A DNA stretch of 64,000 nt. Source: Blastocatellia bacterium (GTDB lineage: Bacteria; Acidobacteriota; Blastocatellia; Pyrinomonadales; Pyrinomonadaceae). This document shows, piece by piece, positions 8,423 to 17,957 of the stretch (its first letter is position 1; every line of letters starts with the position of its first letter). The translations under genes were made by a program, and so were the position numbers. Below the pieces are notes generated by a model. The model searched no databases and was not told where the DNA came from. It was given only the letters and a program-made list of their open reading frames with translations. The DNA lies in the NCBI GenBank assembly GCA_016789265.1, contig JAEUQK010000018.1, positions 124,001-188,000 of the forward strand, read 5' to 3'.

Positions 8423-9421
8423 ATGAAGATCCGTAATAAATTCGTAACTTTGATCGCCCTTGGCGTCGTCATCTTCTTTAAGAACTACGTGATCGTGATC
8501 GGCCAGACAAAGCCGGTTCTCGTAGCTCTCAACAAAACGGATGCGACGCTTGCGATCATAAACCCGGCAACGATGAAGGTAACGGCAAAAGTTCCGACAG
8601 GAGATTCTCCGCATGAGGTCGTTCTTTCGGCTGACGGAAAGACCGCGTTTGTAGCAAACTATGGAGCCCAAACGCCGGGCAACTCGCTGTCGGTGATAGA
8701 TCTGGCCACGGCAAAAGAACTGAGACGAGTCGATCTTTCACCTTTGTTTCGGCCGCACGGCATCCAGATGATCGGAGGAAAGCTTTATTTCACGGCGGAA
8801 ACAAATCGAATGATCGCCCGCTACGATCCGGCCGCGAATAAAGTCGATTGGTTGATGGGCAGCGGACAAAATGCGACACACATGATCGCCGTGTCGGCGG
8901 ACGAAAAGAAGTTCTACACGACGAATATCGGTTCGGACAGCGTAACGGCATTCGAGTTTCAAAATGTTCCGCCGGCAGCGTCGAAGATAACACACATCCC
9001 GGTTGGGAAACAGCCCGAGGCGATCGACATTTCGCCCGACGGCAAAGAGGTTTGGGCAGGATTAAATGTCGACGGAATGATAGAAGTGGTCGATACGGCA
9101 GCTTTGAAGTCGAAAGAGAAGATCAACATAGGCGGACGTCCGTATCGGGTGAAATTTACGCCGGACGGAAAAGCAGTCGTTTGCACGATGCCGGCATCAA
9201 AGGAACTTCTGATCATTGACAGCGTATCTAGGAAAGAATTGAAAAGGATCAAGCTTGAGAGTGCACCGCTCGGAATAGTCTTTTCGGCGAACGGCAAGAC
9301 GGCTTTCGTCTCTGCGGGACAACCCGATGTGGTACTCAAGATAGATCTCGACACCGGTGAGGTCACGGGCCGTGTCGAGACGGGCAAAGTGCCCGATGGC
9401 ATTGCCGTGGCGGGGATCTAG
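8423..9421 (+). CDS. YncE-like seven-bladed beta-propeller protein, exported
   Basis: A 332-residue protein. The N-terminus is a hydrophobic export or anchor segment (residues about 8-25). The rest is repeated propeller blades with motifs such as SPHEVVLSADGKTAFVANYG, PEAIDISPDGKEVWAG and PDGIAVAG. YncE-like propellers are periplasmic or surface proteins of mostly unknown binding function; this one has no attached enzyme domain. A GTGA-N6-TCAC palindrome lies just upstream. It is probably monocistronic. Confidence 0.85.
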   Translation: MKIRNKFVTLIALGVVIFFKNYVIVIGQTKPVLVALNKTDATLAIINPATMKVTAKVPTGDSPHEVVLSADGKTAFVANYGAQTPGNSLSVIDLATAKELRRVDLSPLFRPHGIQMIGGKLYFTAETNRMIARYDPAANKVDWLMGSGQNATHMIAVSADEKKFYTTNIGSDSVTAFEFQNVPPAASKITHIPVGKQPEAIDISPDGKEVWAGLNVDGMIEVVDTAALKSKEKINIGGRPYRVKFTPDGKAVVCTMPASKELLIIDSVSRKELKRIKLESAPLGIVFSANGKTAFVSAGQPDVVLKIDLDTGEVTGRVETGKVPDGIAVAGI

Positions 9422-9488
9422 GCGGTTTCGTATCCCAAGGCCGAGATCCATTCCGGCAACCAGGATTGCCTCGATTTAGGAAGTACGT

Positions 9489-9785
9489 ATGGCAACCCAT
9501 GTATTAGCAAGAAGAAGCAGTACCGAGTTCGTTACGAAAATGGAAGTCCTTAGATCGATGATACGTTCGCTGCTGCACGAGGCGGCTCTACGCACGCAGC
9601 CTGTTCACATCGATCCTGAAAAGGGCATCGATTTTTACGAGAATGTCGCCCGTTTCGAGATTCAACTCATCGAATCGGCATTGGAAGTGGCAGGCGGCCG
9701 TCAAAACCGTGCGGCAAAACTGCTGAATATGCGTACCAGCACGCTATGTTCGAAGATGAAACAGCTCAACATCCGAAGGACATAA
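9489..9785 (+). CDS. Small Fis-type helix-turn-helix protein
   Basis: A 98-residue protein. The C-terminal half (IESALEVAGGRQNRAAKLLNM, then STLCSKMKQLNI) is a Fis/HTH_8 DNA-binding domain like that at the end of NtrC-family activators, but no AAA+ or receiver domain is attached. The start is supported by AGGAAG 5 nt upstream of the ATG. It is probably a small nucleoid or regulatory protein. The M28 peptidase gene begins 20 bp downstream, so the two are likely cotranscribed. Confidence 0.8.
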   Translation: MATHVLARRSSTEFVTKMEVLRSMIRSLLHEAALRTQPVHIDPEKGIDFYENVARFEIQLIESALEVAGGRQNRAAKLLNMRTSTLCSKMKQLNIRRT

Positions 9786-9805
9786 CGTCATATCGATACA
9801 AATTC

Positions 9806-11467
9806 ATGACCAAAGCAATCAAACACATTTCCGCGGCCGCTCTATTATTCGTCTTTGTTCTCGGCGTCCCGGCTACACTGAACGCTCAGAAAAAAGATGG
9901 TAAAGGGGCGGCAGCGGCCCCTGTTTTCGGGAACGTAGATTCGATCACGGCCCGTCAATTAAAGGAATATCTAACATTCATAGCCTCAGACGAACTCGAG
10001 GGCCGCGACACGCCGTCTAAAGGCCTCGATATCGCCGCGAAGTACATTGCAGGACATCTTGCCAGCTGGGGAATAAAGCCGGCGGGCGGTGACGGGACCT
10101 ATTTTCAAAAAGTGCCGCTTCGTCATTCAAAGATCGTCGCGGACACGACCAAGTTTGAGGTAAACGGTCAGCAGTACGATTACGGAAAGGACTTTTTGAC
10201 CTCGCTCGTCGCTTCGAATTTCTCCAACGCCAATTTCGTCTTTGCCGGGAATGGCTGGGTGATCAAATCTAAGAATATCAACCCGTACGAGGGCATTGAT
10301 GTAAAAGACAAGATCGTTATCGTCGTGAACGCATTGCCGAAAGGTGTCACTTTCGGCGACCTTAAAGGTCCGGCAGGCGGCGATTGGTTCTCGCCTCCGC
10401 TTTACGCGCAAACGAACGGCGCAAAGGCGGTTCTGAACTTCTCATCCTTCAGCGGAATGGCGAACTGGGACGGCGCGAAATGGAACCAATCCGAGAAGGG
10501 CGTGGTCGAATTCGGTAAGCAGGAATCGCAGATCAAGATCCCGATGATCACCGCATCTCCCAAATTGCTCGCTTCGCTTTTTCAGGGTGAAAAATTCAGC
10601 GCTTCAAACCTATTCAGCAAGACGGTTTCGGGCGAAGCGATGGAGTCGTTTGACCTGAATGCGTCTAAGAAAGGCTCGGCAACCGTAAACGTCAGGACCG
10701 AAAACATTTTCACGCAGAATGTCGTCGGCATTCTCGAAGGCTCCGATCCCGTTCTGAAGAACGAATACGTAGCCGTCGGCGCGCATTACGATCACGTCGG
10801 TATGAATCCGTTCTTCCCCGGCCCTGACAAGATCTGGAACGGCGCCGACGACGACGGTTCTGGCACGGTTGCGGTGATGGCGATCGCAAAGGCATTTGCC
10901 GAAGGTGCCTTGAAACCAAAGCGGTCGATGCTCTTTATTTGGCACGCAGGTGAAGAAAAAGGACTCTGGGGCAGCGAATATTTTGCCGATAACCCCACCG
11001 TTCCGATCAATTCGATCATTACGGAACTGAACATCGACATGATAGGCAGATATCAAAACGCGGGCGACGAAGATCATCCACAAAACAAGAATCTGCCGAA
11101 GCAGGGTGAAGTGTTCTCGATAGGGTCAAAGATGATGAGCACAGAGCTTGGCGAGGTAAGCGAACAGGTGAACAATTCGTTCCTCAAGCTGAACTTTAAT
11201 TACAAATACGACGACCCGAAAGACCCTGAGCAGTTCTTTTACCGCTCGGACCATTTCAACTATGCGAAGAAAGGCATTCCGATCATTTTCTACATGGACG
11301 GAAGCCACGCCGACTATCACCAGGTTACCGATTCGGTCGAGAAGATCAATTTCGAGTCAATGGAAAGGGTCGTAAAGACGATCTTTGCGACAGGCTGGAC
11401 GTTGGCAAATCGTGCGACTCGCCCGGTGGTGGATAAACCGCTGCCTGCATCGGTGATCGGTAATTAG
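9806..11467 (+). CDS. Exported M28-family zinc aminopeptidase with PA-type insert
   Basis: A 553-residue protein with a Sec signal peptide (about 1-26, ending LNAQ). A PA-like region is inserted at about 130-270. Catalytic M28 motifs are VGAHYDHVG (His ligand), NGADDDGSG (bridging Asp), WHAGEEKGLWGS (catalytic Glu pair), LNIDMIGR and SHADYHQ (last His ligand), so the active site looks complete. It probably releases amino acids from peptides in the periplasm or outside the cell. The ATG at 9806 is chosen because it begins the signal peptide; the frame upstream lies inside the Fis-like gene. Confidence 0.92.
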   Translation: MTKAIKHISAAALLFVFVLGVPATLNAQKKDGKGAAAAPVFGNVDSITARQLKEYLTFIASDELEGRDTPSKGLDIAAKYIAGHLASWGIKPAGGDGTYFQKVPLRHSKIVADTTKFEVNGQQYDYGKDFLTSLVASNFSNANFVFAGNGWVIKSKNINPYEGIDVKDKIVIVVNALPKGVTFGDLKGPAGGDWFSPPLYAQTNGAKAVLNFSSFSGMANWDGAKWNQSEKGVVEFGKQESQIKIPMITASPKLLASLFQGEKFSASNLFSKTVSGEAMESFDLNASKKGSATVNVRTENIFTQNVVGILEGSDPVLKNEYVAVGAHYDHVGMNPFFPGPDKIWNGADDDGSGTVAVMAIAKAFAEGALKPKRSMLFIWHAGEEKGLWGSEYFADNPTVPINSIITELNIDMIGRYQNAGDEDHPQNKNLPKQGEVFSIGSKMMSTELGEVSEQVNNSFLKLNFNYKYDDPKDPEQFFYRSDHFNYAKKGIPIIFYMDGSHADYHQVTDSVEKINFESMERVVKTIFATGWTLANRATRPVVDKPLPASVIGN

Positions 11468-11506
11468 TTGATTCTGCCGACGTGCCGGAACAAAATCTCA
11501 TCGACA

Positions 11507-11547
11507 TCCGTAGTTAGTTTGTATTAATTTTCACAGCTAACTACGGA
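11507..11547 (+). promoter_or_regulatory. 11-bp inverted repeat reaching into the RBS of the second M28 gene
   Basis: Arms TCCGTAGTTAG (11507-11517) and CTAACTACGGA (11537-11547) are perfect complements around a 19-nt AT-rich loop. The right arm runs into the GGAG (11545-11548) that precedes the ATG at 11562. It could fold in mRNA and mask the ribosome site, or act as an operator on DNA. It has no T-run, so it is not a good terminator. Confidence 0.5.
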
Positions 11548-11561
11548 GAACTATTTTCTAT

Positions 11562-13196
11562 ATGCTACGAAGACAATTCATTGCCGGTGCCCTATTGCTT
11601 GCGTTCCTCATCCCGAACGCGGCATTTGCGCAGACCGCGACCGCCGTCTACTCGGCACCCAAAGAAGCGATCGATAAGCTCCGAGACGAAGGTCTGAACC
11701 GCTCGCAGGTGATGCAGACCCTGTCGTATATGACCGACGTCATCGGCGGACGGCTGACTGGGTCACCGAACATGAAACGCGCGAACGAATGGACACGCGA
11801 CAAGATGAAGGAATGGGGAATGCAGAACGCCCATCTCGAATCATGGGGCCCCTTCGGCCGTGGCTGGTCGCTTAAGAGCTTCACCGCGGTGGTGAACGAG
11901 CCGCAATATTTTCCGGTCATCGCGTACCCGAAAGCATGGTCACCGTCGACCAAAGGTGCCGTTACGAGCGAAGTGGTCTTTCTCGATGCAAAAACAAATG
12001 ACGACCTTGCCAAATACAAAGGCCAACTCGCTGGCAAGATCGTGCTTGTGTCCGGAGAACGGCCGCTTAAGCCCATTGATAAGCCGTTGATGAAACGATT
12101 CGGCGACGAGGACCTGTCAAAAATGGCGACAGAACCTGCTCCCGGACCGAATGACGGCAATGGCCCTCCGCCCTCGGCCTTCAAGCAGATCACCGATTAT
12201 TTTAACCAGCAGGCGCAGAAAATGAAGTTCCTTCAGGACGAAGGGGCGGCGGTGATGATCGATAATAGCGGCGGGGGCAGCGGCGGCACTCTGTTCGTGC
12301 AGGGCGCGAGTGTCGGGATCGAAATGGGCGAATTGAAGTCTATCGAGGACCTGTTTGCTTCGCCCGCCTTTCAGCCGCAAAACAAGAAATACGAAGCGAA
12401 CATGATGCCGCAGGTGACGATGGCATCGGAAGACTACAATCGCCTCGTTCGCATGATAAAGAACGGCGCCAAGCCGAAAATGACGATCGAGGTCAATGCA
12501 CAGTATCACGACGAAGACCCGATGCAGTACAACACGATCGCCGAGATCCCCGGAACCGATCCGGTATTGAAGGATGAGGTAGTCATGCTCGGCGGACACC
12601 TGGATTCATGGCATTCGTCCACAGGTGCAACCGACAACGGCGCCGGATGTGCCGCCATGATGGAAGCGGCACGCATTATCCTTGCCTCAGGGCTAAAGCC
12701 GCGACGCACCATCCGTGTAGCACTTTGGAGCGGAGAGGAACAGGGACTTTTCGGTTCGACAAATTACGTGAAGCAGCATTTCGGCGAGATGAAGAACGGA
12801 ACGCTCGTAAAAGGGCCTGATTATGACAAGCTTTCCGGCTATTTCAATCTCGACAACGGTACCGGAAAGATACGAGGCGTTTATCTCCAGGGAAACGCAA
12901 ATATCAAACCTCTTTTCGAATCGTGGCTCACTTCGTTTGCCGATCTTGGCGCCAAGACGCTGACGCTGTCTAATACCGGCGGCACCGATCACCTTGCATT
13001 CGACGGCATCGGCTTGCCCGGTTTCCAGTTCATTCAGGACCAGGCGGAGTACGATACGCGGACACACCACTCAAACCAGGATAACTTCGACCGCATTCAG
13101 GCGGAAGATATGAAACAGGCATCGACCATAATCGCAGCGTTCGTTTACCAAGCCGCGATGATGGACGGTAAGCTGCCGAGAAAGGCCGTTAAGTGA
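11562..13196 (+). CDS. Exported M28-family peptidase (carboxypeptidase Q-like)
   Basis: A 544-residue protein with a Sec signal peptide (about 1-24, cleavage after AFA). The PA-like domain carries a Gly-rich insert near 240-255. The metallopeptidase core has [20 protein letters not shown] (His and Asp ligands), [11 protein letters not shown] (Glu pair), NLDNGTGK and the distal His in TRTHHSNQD. It is paralogous in fold to the preceding M28 gene but belongs to a different subfamily, so it is not a recent tandem copy. A strong hairpin overlaps its leader. Confidence 0.92.
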   Translation: MLRRQFIAGALLLAFLIPNAAFAQTATAVYSAPKEAIDKLRDEGLNRSQVMQTLSYMTDVIGGRLTGSPNMKRANEWTRDKMKEWGMQNAHLESWGPFGRGWSLKSFTAVVNEPQYFPVIAYPKAWSPSTKGAVTSEVVFLDAKTNDDLAKYKGQLAGKIVLVSGERPLKPIDKPLMKRFGDEDLSKMATEPAPGPNDGNGPPPSAFKQITDYFNQQAQKMKFLQDEGAAVMIDNSGGGSGGTLFVQGASVGIEMGELKSIEDLFASPAFQPQNKKYEANMMPQVTMASEDYNRLVRMIKNGAKPKMTIEVNAQYHDEDPMQYNTIAEIPGTDPVLKDEVVMLGGHLDSWHSSTGATDNGAGCAAMMEAARIILASGLKPRRTIRVALWSGEEQGLFGSTNYVKQHFGEMKNGTLVKGPDYDKLSGYFNLDNGTGKIRGVYLQGNANIKPLFESWLTSFADLGAKTLTLSNTGGTDHLAFDGIGLPGFQFIQDQAEYDTRTHHSNQDNFDRIQAEDMKQASTIIAAFVYQAAMMDGKLPRKAVK

Positions 13197-13222
13197 TTAA
13201 CTGACAATTCTCGAAGAATCAA

Positions 13223-13251
13223 GGCTGACCGGAAACCATTTTCGGTCAGCC
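13223..13251 (+). terminator. Terminator-like hairpin after the second M28 gene
   Basis: GGCTGACCG and CGGTCAGCC form a perfect 9-bp stem with an 11-nt loop. A weak T-rich tail (TTCGTATTATT) follows. It ends 22 bp before the next start codon. Confidence 0.6.
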
Positions 13252-13273
13252 TTCGTATTATTGCTTAACTGAT

Positions 13274-15205
13274 ATGAGAAAGACACTTCTTCCGATCGCG
13301 ATATTCGTGGTGTTTATTTCCCCGGCGCTTGGGCAAACCACTGCTTTCGTTGGCGTTAGCGTCATTCCGATGGACCGGGAACGCGTTCTTGCCAATCAGA
13401 CCGTTGTAGTCCGTAATGGCGTGATCGCCGAGATCGGCGACGCAAAAAAGGTGAAGATGCCAAAGGACGCGGTCACCGTTGACGGAACCGGCAAGTATCT
13501 TATCCCCGGTCTCGTCGATATGCACACGCATCTCTTGTCAGACGACGATCTGCCGGACAAGTACGCCGAGGATGAACTAAAGATAATGGTCGCGAACGGC
13601 GTTACGACCTGCCGCTTTATGATCGGCACGCCTGAGCAGCTTGTGCTTCGCGCCCGCTCGGCAAGAAACGAGATAATCGCACCGACCATCTGGAGCGCGT
13701 CTCCGCATCTGACCGGACGTGAACAAGGAAACGACTTTGTCGTGAATACACCCGAAGAGGCTCGCGAAGCAGTTCGTAAGTCGAAAGCCGCCGGCTACGA
13801 TTTCATAAAGATCACTACTTACATCAAAGCCGAGGTTTACGAGGCAGCGGTGGACGAAGCCGCGAAACAGAACATCCGCGTGGTCGGCCATGCCGACAGC
13901 CGCTTTGTCGGTGTCGAACGCGCCTGGAAAGCCAAACAGCAGATAGAACATCTTGACGGCTATATGGAGATGCTGCTCCGCGACGACGCACCGATGAAGG
14001 GTTCGGTCTCCGACGTCTATATCTACACGCTCGACAATTGGAAGAGCCTTGATTACATCGACGAAAGCAAGATAGCTGAAGTCGCAAAAAAGACTGTGGC
14101 GTCCAATCCGTTTGTCGATCCGACCCAGCATTTTATGAAGAACACGTTCGGGCTGGCGCGAAGCGAAGAATCGATCCGTGCCCAACCCGATTTTCGTTTT
14201 TATCCCAAACGGATACAGGATCGATACATCGATTTTCAAAAAAGGACAAGGCTCAATCAGATACCGCTCGAAACGCGTGCACGATGGGTCGGCTATCGCG
14301 ACAAGATGATAAAATCGATCTTCGACGCCGGCGGCAAGATAATGACGGGATCCGATACAGCGGAGTTCTTATGGCTCTACGGGTTTACGATCCATCGCGA
14401 GCTGAAAGCTTTGAAAGACGCCGGACTTTCCCATTACGCCGTCCTTGAAGCCGGCACTCGCAATCCCCACGAATATCTCGGATCTATTTCGAAGTCAGGA
14501 ACGATCGAAAAAGGGAAAGCCGCCGACCTGGTCTTATTGAATGCTAATCCGCTCGAAAACATTTCGGCGACGGAAAATCGCGCGGGCGTCGTGCTTCGCG
14601 GCAAATGGTTCACCCAAGCTGAGATGAACGGATGGCTGGACGAGATCGCGCCTCGGCTGCACCGCGGATTTGAATCCGACGAACGCGAAGCCGCGGCAAA
14701 GATCGAAAGACTCGGCGGAAAGGTCGAATTCGATCAGGACGGCCAGGTCGTGAAAGTAGACCTAAATAACGCAAAGATCACGGATGCGGACCTTGCGATA
14801 CTTGAAAAATTTCCCGGCCTACAATGGCTCGATCTGCGTATAACTCCGATCACTGACGAAGGCGTTTCACATCTGCGCACGCTCAGATACCTTAGATTTC
14901 TAAACCTGTTTCGGACCGATCTTACGGACAAAGGCCTTGAGAATGTTCGCGGTATGATCGACCTTGAAACGCTGCTCATCGGCGGGACCAAGATCACCGA
15001 CGCTGGGCTCGTCAATCTCGAACGCTTTACAAAACTCAGAAAGGTAAGCGTCTTTCGGACCGAAGTTACCGACGCAGGATTAAAGTCGCTTGAAAAGATC
15101 AACTCGCTTGAGGTTTTACTCATCGGGGAATCGAAGATCACCGACGACGGAGCGAAGGCAATACAAAAGACACTTCCGAAGATCAAGTTTTCCGAACAAA
15201 CATAG
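13274..15205 (+). CDS. Exported amidohydrolase fused to a leucine-rich-repeat domain
   Basis: A 643-residue protein with a signal peptide (about 1-18). The imidazolonepropionase-like amidohydrolase domain (about 20-455) has the metal motif HTHL (His84, His86), later metal-site segments VVGHADS and IEHLDGY, and the catalytic Asp in TGSDTAEF. A linker follows, then about five 24-residue LRRs (about 500-640) with the LxxLxL...TxITDxGL pattern seen in planctomycete and acidobacterial LRR proteins. The catalytic residues look intact. The LRR tail probably binds a partner or surface (inference). The next gene starts 5 bp downstream, so they form an operon. Confidence 0.9.
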   Translation: MRKTLLPIAIFVVFISPALGQTTAFVGVSVIPMDRERVLANQTVVVRNGVIAEIGDAKKVKMPKDAVTVDGTGKYLIPGLVDMHTHLLSDDDLPDKYAEDELKIMVANGVTTCRFMIGTPEQLVLRARSARNEIIAPTIWSASPHLTGREQGNDFVVNTPEEAREAVRKSKAAGYDFIKITTYIKAEVYEAAVDEAAKQNIRVVGHADSRFVGVERAWKAKQQIEHLDGYMEMLLRDDAPMKGSVSDVYIYTLDNWKSLDYIDESKIAEVAKKTVASNPFVDPTQHFMKNTFGLARSEESIRAQPDFRFYPKRIQDRYIDFQKRTRLNQIPLETRARWVGYRDKMIKSIFDAGGKIMTGSDTAEFLWLYGFTIHRELKALKDAGLSHYAVLEAGTRNPHEYLGSISKSGTIEKGKAADLVLLNANPLENISATENRAGVVLRGKWFTQAEMNGWLDEIAPRLHRGFESDEREAAAKIERLGGKVEFDQDGQVVKVDLNNAKITDADLAILEKFPGLQWLDLRITPITDEGVSHLRTLRYLRFLNLFRTDLTDKGLENVRGMIDLETLLIGGTKITDAGLVNLERFTKLRKVSVFRTEVTDAGLKSLEKINSLEVLLIGESKITDDGAKAIQKTLPKIKFSEQT

Positions 15206-15209
15206 ACCA

Positions 15210-16154
15210 ATGAAACGAGACATACTCACGATGCTCATCATTGCGGCCGCATGCGGGTCAGCATTTGCGCAAAACGACAGACAATCCGCGATCGACGTGG
15301 TCGATCAGCTTTTTGCGGGCATGAAAGCAAAAAACGCGGAACAAATAAAGTCCGTCTTCTCACCCGAAGGCCAACTTGTCGCGATCGACAAGCCGAGAGA
15401 CGGCACGGGGATCTCAACCACCCGTATCTTCACGGGAGAGGCGTTTGCAAAGATGCTCTCCGAGGCAAAAGGCCCCGACTTCATCGAAACGATGCCGTCG
15501 CCTGAGGCTCGGATAGCAGGTGACATGGCGATCGTTACCGGCCGTTACACCTTTTATGTCGGCGATAAGTTTTCACATTGCGGGACGAACACCTTTAATC
15601 TCGTACGTTCCGAGACCGGTTGGAAGATAGCTAACGGCGCCTCGACGCTCGAGTTCCAGTGCGACCGCGACCTGAAAGCCGTAAAGATCGTGACGAAACC
15701 CGCGGACCCTAAAGACGTATCAACCATCGACGGCATCGTCAAAGCATTTTACGAAACGATCTCTGGCCCAAAAGGGACGCCGCGGCAGTGGTCGCGAGAC
15801 AAAACGCTCTATATGCCGGATGTTCGATTTGTAAGTATGAGCGAAGATGACGGCAAGATACGCGCGAGCGTAATGGACCATCAGCAATACGTTAACGCCA
15901 CGAATGAGTCATTTGTAAAGAATGGTTTTAACGAGCGCGAGATCAACCGCGTCGTCCGTCGCTTCGGGAACATTGTTCATGTTTTCTCGACGTACGAATT
16001 CACGAACGACGCCGGAACAGACAAGGGCCGCGGCATCAACAGCATCGAGCTTTACTGGGACGGCGTACGTTGGTGGATATCGGCAGCAAGCTGGGATGAC
16101 GAGCGGCCGAACAACCCGATCCCGAAAGAGTTTTTGCCGAAAGGAAGTAAATGA
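15210..16154 (+). CDS. Exported protein with two NTF2/SnoaL-like domains
   Basis: A 314-residue protein with a signal peptide (about 1-20, GSAFAQ). Two cone-shaped NTF2-like units follow: residues about 22-150 (DVVDQLFAGMKAKNAEQIKSVF) and 165-312 (DGIVKAFYETI). Both resemble DUF4440/SnoaL proteins, which bind or isomerise small molecules. No enzyme activity can be assigned. The start at 15210 gives a clean signal peptide; the frame upstream overlaps the amidohydrolase gene. It is cotranscribed with that gene. Confidence 0.75.
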   Translation: MKRDILTMLIIAAACGSAFAQNDRQSAIDVVDQLFAGMKAKNAEQIKSVFSPEGQLVAIDKPRDGTGISTTRIFTGEAFAKMLSEAKGPDFIETMPSPEARIAGDMAIVTGRYTFYVGDKFSHCGTNTFNLVRSETGWKIANGASTLEFQCDRDLKAVKIVTKPADPKDVSTIDGIVKAFYETISGPKGTPRQWSRDKTLYMPDVRFVSMSEDDGKIRASVMDHQQYVNATNESFVKNGFNEREINRVVRRFGNIVHVFSTYEFTNDAGTDKGRGINSIELYWDGVRWWISAASWDDERPNNPIPKEFLPKGSK

Positions 16155-16234
16155 GCATCGTCGGCGGAATGCAACGAAGTTCCCTAAGATGTGCATCCGA
16201 CGCTCTGACAATAATTATCAATTAGAGGTGATCC

Positions 16235-17149
16235 ATGCGCTTTCGAAATACGGCTTTCGTTTTCTTCGTCATGTTACTTGCGGTTTCGGCGTTCTCTCAA
16301 AGTCAGCCAGCATCGGCCGTGACGCCTGAGATGCGCGCAGAAGCAAATAAATTCTATCAGGCGTCCGATTGGGAACGGGCCGCGGCTGCCTACGAAAAGA
16401 TCGTCAGCCTTGAGCCTGCAAACCCGAACGCGAAGTATCGTTTGGGTGTGGTCGAACTTAATTTGAACCGGACGGCGAACGCCCAGAAAAATCTTGAATC
16501 GGCGATGGCTGCGTCGCCTAATGCCGTTTATGCCCTGGCACTGGCTCGCGCATTTGCACGAGCCGGTAATAAGCAGAAGGTATTTGAAACTCTAGAGAAA
16601 AGCATACCGCTCGGCGGCATCGCTCGCGAGACTCTCAACGCCGAAAAGGATTTCGCCGTGTGGAGAGAGGATGCGGGCTTTAAGGACCTCGTTCGCCGTT
16701 CCGATCTCGCCGTTAACCCGTGCAAGGCTTCCTCGGAATTTCGTCAGTTCGATTTTTGGATCGGCGAATGGGACGTGAAGAATCCGCAAGGTGTACCATC
16801 GGGCACGAGCAGCGTTCAGCTAATACTCGGCCAATGTATCATTTTCGAAAACTGGACAGGCGGCAGCGGAACGAACGGCAAGAGCTTTAACATCTACGAC
16901 ACGAACGACAAGAAATGGCACCAAACGTGGGTCGATGACAAAGGGACGTTCACGCATTACATCGGCGGCTTGATAAACGGCGAAATGGTCGTCACGGCAG
17001 AAACTAGCGTTTCAGGAAAGCCGACGCTTGCGAAGATGACTTTCACGAAAATGCCGAATGGTGATGTCCGTCAACACGGCGAAAACTCTACCGACGGCGG
17101 CAAGACTTGGGCGACTTCCTTTGACCTGATCTATTCAAGGAAAAAGTGA
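16235..17149 (+). CDS. Exported TPR protein with DUF1579-like C-terminal domain
   Basis: A 304-residue protein with a signal peptide (about 1-21). TPR repeats lie at about 30-125 (NKFYQASDWERAAAAYEKIV and the following repeats). The C-terminal domain (about 165-302) begins FRQFDFWIGEWDV, typical of DUF1579/lipocalin-like folds. The start is fixed by AGAGGTGATCC (16224-16234) abutting the ATG, an unusually long match to the 16S rRNA tail. The function is unknown. Confidence 0.8.
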   Translation: MRFRNTAFVFFVMLLAVSAFSQSQPASAVTPEMRAEANKFYQASDWERAAAAYEKIVSLEPANPNAKYRLGVVELNLNRTANAQKNLESAMAASPNAVYALALARAFARAGNKQKVFETLEKSIPLGGIARETLNAEKDFAVWREDAGFKDLVRRSDLAVNPCKASSEFRQFDFWIGEWDVKNPQGVPSGTSSVQLILGQCIIFENWTGGSGTNGKSFNIYDTNDKKWHQTWVDDKGTFTHYIGGLINGEMVVTAETSVSGKPTLAKMTFTKMPNGDVRQHGENSTDGGKTWATSFDLIYSRKK

Positions 17150-17183
17150 TGGTGAACCCGACGGGGCATTTCCATCCAGCGTT

Positions 17184-17189
17184 TAGAAT
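17184..17189 (+). promoter_or_regulatory. Putative -10 (TAGAAT) giving a leaderless start
   Basis: TAGAAT ends 6 nt before the ATG at 17196, and no Shine-Dalgarno is visible. There is no convincing -35. It is one of several such arrangements in the window. Confidence 0.35.
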
Positions 17190-17195
17190 AAACTT

Positions 17196-17957
17196 ATGAG
17201 AACAACGAAACTTTTAATTTTCATGATACTGCTTGTCGCACCGGCATTTGCAGCAGATATCACAACTGGCGAACAGCTTATCGCCGCGATGCACAAAAAG
17301 TACGACGGCAAATGGTACAAGACGCTCACGTTTGTCCAAAAGACGATCACACATAAACCAGACGGCACGACAAGCGCCGAAACTTGGTACGAAGCAATGT
17401 CGCTTCCGGGCAAGCTCCGCATAGATATCGATCCGACCGAGAAAGGAAACGGCATCCTCTTTGCTGACGGCAAGGTATTTTCCTTTAAGGAGGGAAAGAC
17501 GACCGGCGGCCGGCCATTTGTCCATCCGCTAATGGTCCTTGGGTTTGATGTTTACGGCCAGCCGGTCGAATCGACGATCTCGCAGGTAAAAGGAATGGGC
17601 ATCGACCTTTCAGTTATTCGCCAGGACAGGTGGCTCGGAAAAGATGTTTATGTGGTCGGTGCTAAGTCGGGCGACGCGGCGACGCCGCAGTTCTGGGTCG
17701 ATAAGAAGACCTTGGTCTTTGTCCGCCTCATTCAGGCGGCGGGCCGCGACAAGAAAAGCGTTGCCGAAACGCAGTTCAACAAATACGTCAAAGCGAAAGG
17801 CGGCTGGGTCGCGGCCGAGGTCCTGTTCTTTGTTGACGGTAAAGCGACAACCACCGAAGAATACAGCGACATTCAGGCCGACGTTGCTCTCGACGCGGAC
17901 CTTTGGAACCCGGAAAAATGGACGTCCGTTGACCGAACTTACTACAAGAAAAAGTAA
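17196..17957 (+). CDS. Exported LolA/LppX-like outer-membrane lipoprotein sorting-type protein
   Basis: A 253-residue protein with a signal peptide (about 1-20, APAFAA). The rest is a beta-rich fold with TFVQKTITHKPDG, ETWYEAMSLPGKLRI and ILFADGKVFSF, reminiscent of the LolA/YceB half-barrel that binds lipid chains. The family call rests on this pattern. The beta-lactamase-family gene begins at the base right after the stop codon, so the two are coupled. Confidence 0.65.
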   Translation: MRTTKLLIFMILLVAPAFAADITTGEQLIAAMHKKYDGKWYKTLTFVQKTITHKPDGTTSAETWYEAMSLPGKLRIDIDPTEKGNGILFADGKVFSFKEGKTTGGRPFVHPLMVLGFDVYGQPVESTISQVKGMGIDLSVIRQDRWLGKDVYVVGAKSGDAATPQFWVDKKTLVFVRLIQAAGRDKKSVAETQFNKYVKAKGGWVAAEVLFFVDGKATTTEEYSDIQADVALDADLWNPEKWTSVDRTYYKKK

